Part shown: positions 51,513-63,500 of the stretch, in pieces | Numbering within the stretch: the first letter of the stretch is position 1 | Layout: each line of letters opens with the position of its first letter | Assembly (NCBI GenBank): GCA_017651625.1 | Contig: JAGCCP010000006.1 | Span: 1-64,000 of the forward strand | Length of the DNA: 64,000 nt | Direction: 5' to 3' | From: Candidatus Ruminimicrobiellum bubulum | GTDB lineage: Bacteria > Elusimicrobiota > Endomicrobiia > Endomicrobiales > Endomicrobiaceae | Program-made: the position numbers and the translations under genes | The notes under the pieces: generated by a model | What the model was told of the DNA's origin: nothing | The model's database searches: none | Seen by the model: the letters and a program-made list of their open reading frames with translations, nothing else

Positions 51513-54500
51513 ATGATAATAAAATTTATAAAGAAAAAGGTTAGTTTAATAAAAATCTGTGCCGTATTTACAACAATATGCTTTGTTGTATCTACATTGG
51601 GCGCTAACTTGTATGCCATACCTTTGGCAGAAAACGCAAACCAAAAATATGAAGATGTGTTTAACAAAACAAGCAGCATCAGTGCCGAATACGGTAAAAT
51701 AACATCAAGTAAAGACGGTAACAGTGATATAACCGTAATAAATATACAAGATTTACATTGCCATCCCCAAACACAAAGAAACATAGCCAAAATAATCGGA
51801 CAAATCGCAGATAAATATAACTTAAAGAAAATCTATGTTGAGGGCGGATACGGAGATATAGATGTAAGTTGGTTAGATTCAATAAAAGATGAAAAAATAA
51901 AAAGACAAATAATAGAAGGTTTGTTGGAAGAAGGTATATTAACAGGAAGCGAATATTATAAGTTAACAAACAATAATGAAGTAGAACTAAAAGGTATAGA
52001 TGAAGAAGAAATTCATAAAGATAATGTAAGAAGATTGTCATGGATTATAGAAAACCAACCCAAATATAAAGATGTGATAACAAAAGTAGAAAATGAAATA
52101 AACATCTTGGAAAAGATATATGTTAATAGCAGGAACGAAAGATTTAACAGAGATACAGAAAAATATTTAACAAGTGAAATAGATTCAAGAAGATTTTACA
52201 GGCAGTTAGCAAAATATGTTAAAGATATTAACGAAAATCCCGACAAATATAACAACATAACGGCAATAAGATTGGAAGATTATCCTAATATAATGAAGTT
52301 TATTGCACTAAGGAAAACATCTCAAGATATAGATGTAAGAGAAGTAACGCAACAGTTACAGATGGTAATAAATGAACTGAAAAGTAAATTACCGTATAAT
52401 GTTTATACAAAATTATTGAGTGAAACCGAAAATTTAAGTGACAGCCAAAAAGTTGTGGAACTTGTAACGATGTTTTGCAATAAAGAAGGAATAGATTTAG
52501 AACACAAATATAAATCGTTATATACGTTTTTAGAAAGCAACGAAATAAACAGACAATTAAATACGGTAGAACTTGTTCTTGAAGAAAGACAATTACTTTC
52601 GGAAATAAGAAAAGCTCTTTCGTATAACAACGAAGAATATGAAATAACTTTTTTGTCGGACTTCAGCAGATATTTTAAAGATTATTTGGAATATAAATTA
52701 ACGGATGCCGATTGGAAATATTTTGAATCGGCTTATGATCAGTTTAGAACATTGTATTCTAAGTATGCCGTTGTAGACAGAATATGGGAAATAGATGGCG
52801 ATTTTGATGAGTTGAATAAATATTACAAAATAAATGATCAAAGAAATAATATATTCGTAGCAAATTTGTTAAAAGGTGAAGAAATAAGTGTATCTGAAAC
52901 CGACAGAGTAAGACAAGAAGAAGAAATATTGAAAGATTCGAAAGAGGTAATAATAGCAGTAACCGGAGGTTTCCACAGTAGCGAGTTGGAAGAAATACTT
53001 GCCCAAAAAGAAGTTAATACCATTGTAATAACACCATCCATATTTGAAGGAATAGAAAAAGCAACAAGACAGTATAAAGGAATAATAAAAGAACAGAGTA
53101 AAGAATTTCAACATCAAGCATTGGCATATAGAATTCTATCTTCGTTACCTAATCAAGAACAAAAAGTTTATTTGTATGGCGCATTGAAAGCTTTAATAGG
53201 TAATAATCTTGATAAATTAAAAGAATTTTTAGGGGAAGATGTGGATTTAGATGCTTTGGAAACAGAGTTTCAAAATTTACAATTGTCGGATGAACAGTCT
53301 CAATTAAACGTAAGTATAACAGTTAAAGCTTTAGAAACCGCAGTGGATCTTATGATAGATATGGATTGGTTGCCGAAAGAGGGTGGCAAAGCTATTTTTG
53401 CACCGAATGTAAGTGAAATAATGTGGAAAGCAGCTAAAGCTTTGGTTGATGCCGGAATATTTTTAAGTAACGGACCTATTTTTGTAGCAGAACAACAAGG
53501 ATTGCCTGAAGTAAAAGAAACCACCGCTGAAGTATATTCAAGAATGCCTGCCATCATACAAGAAGCTTTGTTTGCTCAAGAAGGATTAAGTACAAAAGAA
53601 GGTGATGAAAGAGTAACCGAAGAAGAAAGTGTCGTTGAAGAAGATGCACAGAAAACGAAAGAGCCGGAAACAGTTAAAGAAAATAAAGAGGAAGAAGAGG
53701 TTGATACGAGTAAGGTTACTCCCGAGAGAAGAAGAGAACTTTTAAATAGATTTTACAATAATAATACAAAAGCTCTTAATCTGTTAATAAATGTTTGTTG
53801 CAGAAAATCTGTTGATTTTGATTTATCAAAAGATAGTCGTCTTTTGGATATGTTTATAAGAAAATTCAATTCATATAATTATAGTTTGGAACAGATGGAG
53901 TCTATTATAGTAAGAGCTGTAGAAGTTTCAAAGAGATTCTATTTTGATACGGATTTAAAATTCTCATGTTTTGAAAAATTTGTTGATGATTTCGATATTG
54001 TTGATAAGGATGATAATGGTGAGCGGGAATATATAAAGTCTTTCAGAAAATTGTTTTCTTTAAGCCAAGCAAATTTAGAATTCTTTTATGAAAAAATAGA
54101 TGGGACATTAGCAAATGAGCTTTTCTTTTATTGTGAAGATACAGATATAGATAAAAACTTAACATTTTTATTCGAAAAATATGGTGAAGAACTTTCCGAG
54201 TTGGACGATTATAGCAAATTGATAGAATTGTTAGATAACATGGATAAATTAGATTATAGTGTTGAAGATCTTAAAGCTATTTTAGGTTCTGAAAACTATG
54301 ACGATGTACGATATACTCCAAAAGGTCTTTTTGCATATTTGATGTCTCTGCCTAGAGATATTTCCGATAGTATTTTAAAGACATCAAAAAATCCTTCTCA
54401 ATTTCTAAGAAAACTGATTGCAAGTAAAAAGTTTTATTTTATTGGTCAAAAGTCAGATATAATAAAACTTTTATTTGATAATGCCGACAAGTTTTATGGC

Positions 54501-57500
54501 CTTGATCCGATTGAGTTTTCATATTTTACTAGACTTGATGAAAAAGCTATGTCTTTTGTTTTGAAATATGCAAGAAATTCTTCGGATATAAAAAATATAT
54601 TGACTATTTGTCAAGAAAAAGGATTATCTACAAGTTTTAACAATTTGGAGGGTGTTAAAGATTTTAACGATCCGAGATTTAAAGCTCTTGTTAAGTATAT
54701 TTCTATGGGAGACAGAAAATTTTACACCGAATTATTCGAATTCGACAAAAAAATAGTAGCCCTTATTGCAGATAGTGTTGATGATGGTGAGTTTGTAAGA
54801 GATTATCTTTTAAATCCCGAATATAGAGATATTTATAAAGGTTTGTTTGATAAATTGATTCATCCGGATTTGGATTTAAAAAATATTGCGGTTGAAAATA
54901 ATCATTTCGCACTTAAACTCATTTTGAATAAAGATTTCAAAAGAATGTTAACTGAGTCCAGATTGGATAATATATCCGACACAGAAAATATTGTTGCGAG
55001 ATATTATTCTGCCATAGCTGTTTCAAGAATGATGTATGATGGCGCCGGAAGAGAAATCAAAGATTATGATTTTAATAATGAAGAATTTATGAATCTTGTG
55101 AAAAAAGCTACAAATATGTATATCAGAATGATGAAGGCAATGTTAAATATTATATTGATAGATGAAAACACCAAAATATATGCACTTTGTAACAGCGAAA
55201 GAGCATTTAATCAAGACAGATTTAATGTAAGTACGTTAAGGGAAATTATAAAACATATGGGAATAGAAATAGAAATTCCCGAAGAAAATGTGTACAGAAG
55301 ATTGGGAAATGATACTAATGCATCGAGAATGTGGTTGAGAGCAATAGAAGAATTTGAAATGTCTTCCGATAAAACAAAAGGGTATTTCGTCTTTAGAGGT
55401 CATGGAGGAGAAGAATCTTTGTTAGTTTATGATCCGAAAGCGAAAGATAATGGTTTAGCTACCGGACATGAAGAGGAAAGAATTAAGCCCGAACAATTGG
55501 CGGACTCTTTATTTAAGTTAGCTACAAGAACTGATAAACCGGTAGATTTAAGAAACATAACAATAGATTTAAGTTGCTGTCACTCTTATTTCTTTGCAAG
55601 AAATGTATATAAAATATTGGAAGAGAAATATAGGGAAAAAGGAATAGAAGGATCGTTTCCTACAATAATAACGGCTGCCGGTCTTGAAACGAAAACCGGA
55701 ATTACGGATTTTCAATATATGGAGGGAAATTTACATAAAGGTATAAAAAAACTTTTAAGAAATTATCCAGAAGGTAAGATACCTGTTTTATCTTTGGGAA
55801 TGATAGGTGTATCGGAATATATGTTTAGAGATTCCAATATTACAATGTTTACATCTTTCTTTAATAAAACAATATTAAGGGATCTTGCAAGAACAAAAAA
55901 AGAAATTCATGATTATGTAAATTCTGAACAGACCGCAACCGAACAACAACCGGAAATTTCCGAAAAAGGAGAGGAAATGTCCGAGCAAGTAGTAGGAGAG
56001 GGAAGCGGAAAACTTTCATCTGTATTACCCGTGCCGGTTACGGAAGCTTCTATTTTTAAAGAAGATAAATATGCTCCGATATGGGAAGAACTTTTTTACA
56101 GATTTGCTCCTGCACTTATACTTACAGTTTTAGTATCTGTTACAATGATATTTGCTCCGGCGGGATTTGTTTTATTTACAAAAATAGGCTTTGCAGTTAT
56201 TTTGGCATTATTTCAAAAAATATTTGTGAAAGCTCATATAGTGACGGATTGGTTGAAAGCAAAAGATTCCGGCGGAAAGAGTTCTTCCGAAGAAGTTTCT
56301 AAAGCTTTATCTTCCGACACGAAAAGCAAAACTGTTGATTTTGAGGAATTTGTAAAAGATGACAATTTAACTGTTGAAGAGAAAATAAATAGAATTTTTA
56401 AAACAGTAAAAGAAAGATTATTTGCCATATTTTCCGATGCTAAAGATGCAGAGAGATTTAAAATTTTTTATAAGAGCAGTAAAATCGCTGCCGAACATAG
56501 AGATGGTCTTATCATACCTACAATAGCTTTTACCATACCATATGTAGCCGCAATGTTTTTCTTTCCTTCAATCCAAGCCGTTGCGATAGCAACAATAGTA
56601 TCAATGGCTTTACATGCAATAAACAATGTAGTAGCAAATTTAATCAAGAAAAAAGGATTATTACAAAAAAAGAAAAGAGATATAGATTTTCAAGACATTC
56701 GAAGAAGAATAAAACATGTTAAACTCCTTATTGAAAATCCTAATGTGGAAAAAGACTTACCGGAACTTAAAGAAGGATTTTTTAGTTTAAAATTCGGATT
56801 AGAAAGAAAAGTCGAAAGAAGAGCAGAATCTTTGTTAGAGTATGAAAAAATAAGAATATTTTTCATTAATAGACTTAAAGAGGAAATGGCAAGGAAAGAA
56901 GAAATAAAAGCAGAGATAGAAAAAATAAAAAAAGAAAGAAAGACTAAAAAGAATAAAACAAAAATACAAGAGTTAGAAGAACAATTAGAGATAATAGAGA
57001 AGGAATATCCTTCAATATATAAGGAATTCCTTTTTGCCGATACAAAAGAAGTTGAGAAAACAATAGATAAGATAGATGCTCTTTTACCTATCTTTGAAGA
57101 AATAGATATTATATTGGACAATATAGAAAACTTCAAACTTGAAAATGCCGATGATGAAGATGCATACAAAGAAATAAGTGCATTAGAAGAAGACTTCTTG
57201 GATTTCGCAGAAAATACTTTCATGAATAGTTTAATGTTTTTGTATAACAATCAAAAAACAACCGGAATCCACGTAAGAAGAGTGGTAGGCGATTCCAATT
57301 TGATCGGAACAAAGATGCTTTCAGGTAATAATGTAAGAATGATGTATAAATTAATGCTTTCTTCAATATTGCATGATATAGGCAAAAATTTAGTTCCTTT
57401 ACAAATTCTTGACAAGCAAGGTTCTTTTGATCGTTTGGAAAGAAATATAATGGAGTTCCATGTTGTTTTCGGTGGTATTATATTAAGAAGTTCGATATTG

Positions 57501-60500
57501 AGAAGGCTATCATATACCGCAGAGAATCACCATCGTTATACTCTCAAAACAAAAATGGATGATTTAGGAAAAGAAACAGAAGTGGGTGATTTACATATAC
57601 CAACAATTTCTTCTCTTGATGAAGAAAAGGAAGAACACATTGAAAGAATTGTTAAATTTTTGGAAGAAATAAATCCTGATTTATCGTTTGATTCGGAAAG
57701 CCAATATCCAAAAAGCTTGGAAGATATTAAAAGTATTTTGGAAGATAATGATATGGATTTAACCGAATCTCAGCAAGAAAAACTTGATGATTTGTTACGT
57801 GAAATAGAACAAATTGAAGAAGAAGTACTGATTGCAAAGATAGTTTCTCTTGCTGATGTCTTTGAAGCGGTAAGTCCGAAATTGTCTTTTGATTCGGAAA
57901 GGACATATCAATTCCCGCAAAAGATAAGGGACATTTCCAGTATGTTGGAAAATATAGATATAGATTTGACGGAGTCTCAAAAGAGAGAAGTGATTGTTTT
58001 GTTAGCCGAAATAGCCCAAATAGATAGTGAAGAAGATGCAGCAAAGAAACAAGAAATGGAACAAAAATTTATAAAGAAAGTGTTATATGATCGTAGCAAG
58101 AGTGCAGTTATAAAATATGTGAGAGAGAAAAACTATGAATTCGTTAGAGAAAATGCCTTTAGAATAATATTCACAAAATATCCCAAAGATATATTCGAAG
58201 AGCTCGGACAAACAAAAGAAGAATTTATGGCTGCCTTTGAAAATGATCCTAAAGGAACCATAGATAAATGTATGAGTTTGGTGGATGCGGACAAATTCGA
58301 ATTTGACGCGGATGTTATAAGAGCATTTTTAGAGTTTTATTTCAGTTCTGAAGATATTAGAGTAAATGATACGATATTAGAAAGTTTAAATAAGAGTAGA
58401 GAAAGCGATTTTATAGTATATATAAAGGATGCATTATATTCCGTACATAAGTTATTAAGAGACATTAGTAGAGCTTTAATCAGGTTTGCTCCCGTAATAG
58501 CTTCGATTTTTTCTGAAGAACAAGAAGGTGTTTCCGTAAAAGAGAAATTCAATATAGATACTGTTATAAATTATACTGTTACAATTAAGAGAAGAAACGG
58601 CGATACGCATTTTCTTTATTTTGATGAAAAAGGCTTTCAACAAATGGGAAGAGATTCAGGTATCACAATGTCAATGGGAAGTTACGGAATACAAGAAATT
58701 AAATACGATGAAGACGGCAAAATCGTTGATATAATACTTGAACCGGGAGCGACGATAGATACAGATGCTTCCGGAGGGGAAATTCTTGTCGGCAGCGAAG
58801 CGGAAAATCTTTCATTTGAAGATATAGAGGAACAAATAAAAGAAAATTATGAAAGAAAACATCATCAGAAATTGGAACAAGAAGGATTTTTGTTAAAGCC
58901 GATAATGGAAGATACGGGTACTACAGAAAAAGTAGATGTTTACTTGGATGATGATGTAAAAACAATTTTAGCCACTATAGAAGATGCAATAAATAACAAT
59001 AAATTGATGGTGATTCATGTATTTAAAGAAGGATTCAAAACACAGAATTTATCTTTGTGGCAGAGATATCAAAAATACAAAGTAGTTTATGGTCTTTTAG
59101 ATTCAAGAAGTAAGTTTGAATCAACTTTTTCAAAAACTTCAGAAATAGAAGAACAATTCTTAAAACAAATTGAAGATGGTTTATCCGAAGAAGAAAGAGA
59201 TATGGAGTGGATAAAGAGAAATGCGGCAAAAACATTTTTCGCTTTAAGAGAAGTATTGAAAAATAATTTTGACCATGGTAATTTAGGCTTATTTGAATAC
59301 CCTATTGCTTTACATATTTCTAAAGATAATAATGGTAGAGTTACCGAATTTTCTACATATAATCTTTCCACAAAGCCTATAACACTTGACAGAGCTGAAG
59401 AAAAATCACTTTCGGATTTAATGTATGAAGCTTATATTTCCGGTTCCCATAAAGGTGCGGAATATATGACGGATAGTTTTTTTACAAACTTGGAATATGG
59501 CGATGACATAAAAATATCAGTCGGTGAAGAAGTTTATAGAATTTACAGAACAAAAGTTACATTAAAAACCGAGCAGGAACAAGAACAAGCATTGGAAAAA
59601 TATAATCAATATAGGCAACAAAAAGCTGAAGAAAGAAGAAGATATGAACAGGCTTCCGAGGCAGAAAAAAGAAGAATGGAGGAGATACAAAGACAAAAAG
59701 ATTTGGAAGATTTCTGGGGCATGCAAACCAGAGATACTGTAAGCAGATTATATAACAGGGGTTTAACTAAATATTTAAGACAATATTTGAAACAAACCGG
59801 GAAATTAGTTGAGAATTTAACGAAAGAAGAATCTACTGCAATAAAGCAAAAAGCTGAAAAATATAGATTTACATTCCCCGGATTAGTATATGGTACATTT
59901 TTAGAAATTTTTGCATTATGGGAACCGAATTTTGTTGATAAGCATGACTTAGATCCATCAAAAAGAGCCGGCATGATTGCCGTTGTTTGGACAATAAGAG
60001 CTTTGTCGATAGGGTTAGGACTGACAGCAACTTTCCTTTCTTTGTCCGCATTACCTGTTTCAACTATTTTGTTAACCGCAGTCACTCCTGCAATTTTTGG
60101 TGCAACCACAATATCTTCAAGTTTTATAATTCACTTATTATGGAATATCGGTGCCGTTTTAACAGGGCAAATTGTTGATAATTATCGTATCCATGTAAAA
60201 AGAGATTTCGTATATGAAGCTGGCAAAGCTATGGACATAGAAGATTTTATTGATAGAACTTTTGAAATTACAAAAGGGAAAGAAACTCATTTCCTTAGTT
60301 TTGGATCTGCTAAAATTTCAGGTACAAAAGATAGTGAAACAAAAAATCAAAAAGAAAAAGGAACCTTTAAAAAGTACGGAATAGAAGATGTTCGTAGGGG
60401 AAAAGGTGGTTCGACTATTATTTTGACTCTACAGGAAGGATATACTGTTGATGGCAAAAGTACGGTAGAGTTAGCTCTTCCGAATAAAAATGAACATACT

Positions 60501-63500
60501 TACATTACAATATCTAAAGGGGATGAAAAATACATAATTCGTTTTAATCGTGATTCTTTTTCCGAAATAGAAGTGAAGTTGAATGGAGAAACAGTAACGA
60601 ATTGGGAAGATTTACAGGGTATAGCAAATATTGAAGGACACTTCTTAGATTTTAGCGAAGGATTAAAAATAATAGAATCTTTAAATCATCATATGGTCAG
60701 AGATTATACTCGCCAACCTTTTACAATCCAAAAAGAGGGTAGAGAAGCGGAACTTATTTTATTTGACTCTAAGACAAATAGTCTGTTTAGAGTCTTGGAA
60801 TACGGTATTTTGAAAAAAATAGAACCGAAACAATTGAGCAATTATGGAATAAAAGTTTTTGAGGCAAAGGCAGGCAAGATTACTTCTCTTATGCTTGATT
60901 CTGATGCACATATAAGGTTAGCTGCAAGACAATCTGTAGGTATAGTGGAAGCGGAAAGAGAAAGGAGAATGGAGCAACTTGCTAAGTCAAGAGCACAACA
61001 AAAAGGTGTACAACTGGTACCGATTCAAGCATCTTTCACTTTTGAAAAAATTATTGAAATAGTGAATGAAAGTAATCTTTTTTCGGATGATATAAAGAAA
61101 GAAATTAATGAGCAAATTAAAGAGCTTAGAAAAAATCGAAAATTATCACCCGAACAATGTTTAGAACAAATATTAGAAAAAATCGGTCTTATGGAAGAAG
61201 ATAGAAAGACATATGTTGAAAGAATATTGTCTGAATGTATGTTAAGTGAAATAGATGCAATTCTAAAAGGTTTAAACCTTAAAAGGAAGAAAGAAGTATT
61301 ATTATCAATGTTTGATGAAGAGAATATACAACAAATATATGGAAAAGCTTTGGGTAATATGGAAGAAGCAGAAATTGACGCTATAATTAAAAAACTGGTA
61401 GAAGACAAAGAACTTATGTTCCTAATACCATATCAACAGAGACGAGTATTGCTGAGAGCAGGTATTAAGGAAGAAGAAATTGAGTTTGATGCGGATGGAC
61501 ATCTTTCAACTAGAACAAAAAATGCTCTAAAAAGGAAAAATTCAGATAGCAAAGAGGTAGAAATAAACACATTTAAGCCGGAAGAGTTGTTGGAAAATTT
61601 GGCTAAAAACGATTATGTGTTAATTCCGATGCTGATAGATGCTCTTAATAGAGCTTTTGATCTTGATAGAGATACGACTACCAAAGAAAAAATTTCATCT
61701 CTTGAAGATTTGGTGGAATATTTGAAGAGCTTGAGGGATCCTCAAGCATCTTTAAGAGGATATTTCGGTGAAACGTATCTTGCAAATACGACATTTGCAG
61801 GAGAAATAGATGGCGTTAAATTAAGATTACAATTACCCAAGGATAATAATGCAGTTGGAATAGATTTAATAGATCCTGTTACGGGAATGAAAATACAGGT
61901 AAAGATAGGTAGGAGTAAGACAGCTACCGAAGCCCTTTCAAGATTTCCTGAGATTCCTATATTCTGTAGTAATAATATAAAAAACAGTGATGAACATGCA
62001 GCAAATCGATCTGTACAACAATTTGTAGAATTAAAAAGAATAGAAGATTTTGCAAGAACATTTATTGGCTTAATTAAACAAGTAGACAGTTCTAAGAGCG
62101 CATCTATTATGTTAGATAGAATAATAGATCCGTACATAGATCCCAGTAAAAATTATGCAGAATTACTTTTTAATGAACTTAAAAAAGCAGCCGAAAAAAA
62201 TCAATCCGAAGATTCGTCCATCCTTCCTGAAAATATGGGATTGGTAAATAGAATAATGCAGAGTAGATTCGGAAATGCATTTATAGCAGCAACCGTAGTA
62301 GCATTCAGAGAATCCTTTGCAAGTTCAGAACCGAATTTTGTAGATTTGCACCAAACTGCCACGGGTAAAATAGGGGCACAACAAGTAGCAAGCTTGGCAA
62401 ATAGATATAACATAACGGAAAAAGATACAATAACAACAAAAATAATAAAGAGCATATTAGGAATAATATTCAGAGGTGCAAGCATAGTAAGGCATATAGC
62501 AATAGATTACAGATATATAAAAGCAAGCGGATTGAAAGAAGCAATAAATATGTTCGGAAAGAACACGTATATGGATGAGTATGGCCAAATACGTATACCG
62601 CCTGTTTTGATAGTTGATGATTTAACAGGATTGGAGAACTTAAAGAATACCGGAATAAAAGTAAACGGAAGATATATATACCAGGTCGGACAAAAAGGAA
62701 TATTGGTATACGGAGCAGAAGGAGTTGATTATCAAGAGATAAGTACAGTTATAAATGAAAGCCAAATGATAAAAAATGCAATAGAACAAATGATAAGAGA
62801 AAAAGGTTATGAAGGAGTAACCGTAGAAGTTGATGGTGTAACGAGAGGAGAAGGTGAAGGTGTAAGCTTTGATAGAGGAATCACTATAGTAGGAAATGAT
62901 GAGTTAGAAAACAAGAGTGCAGAATACATTGACGGATATGTAAGTTCAAGTATTGAACTAAGAAGAACTGTTGGTATTATGTATAGCCAAAAAGCATTAA
63001 TAAGTTTGGAAAGTATAGATGATACAGAAAAATTGAAGCAAGCATTATATCAAGGAAGAGCCAGAAAAATAATAAGTATGAATCAATATAATCTATTAAA
63101 GTTATCGCAGGAAGAAATAATGACTTTGAGGAAAAACGGAATAGAAATTTATGTAGACAGCAACGAAATAGATATGAATTTAAAAGCAATGGGAATAGTA
63201 GGACAGATAGTTAGAAACAATGACAACAAAATGTTCATTCACGATTATTATGCACAGGAAAAAGTTGAAATAGAAGAAATAAGTGATGGAGCTACTATAA
63301 CGGATATAGAAAGTAAATTGTTAAATTCACAAAACCCTATAATGATAGATATTAAGGTGTTAGCAAAGACTTTCCAAAGAGAAAATGTTTTGACGGCATA
63401 TAAAGGATTGAATAATTTGATAGGTAATTTAAAGTTAAAAACCGGTATAGGAGAATTAAATAAATCGGATATAATGAGTTTGATATATAATTTAGATTAT

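Noticed and set aside
53300-53557. Antisense and short alternative-frame ORFs inside giant gene 2 (for example here, 56081-56302 and 56690-57250)
   Set aside because: All lie wholly within the continuous sense frame and lack starts with ribosome-binding sites.
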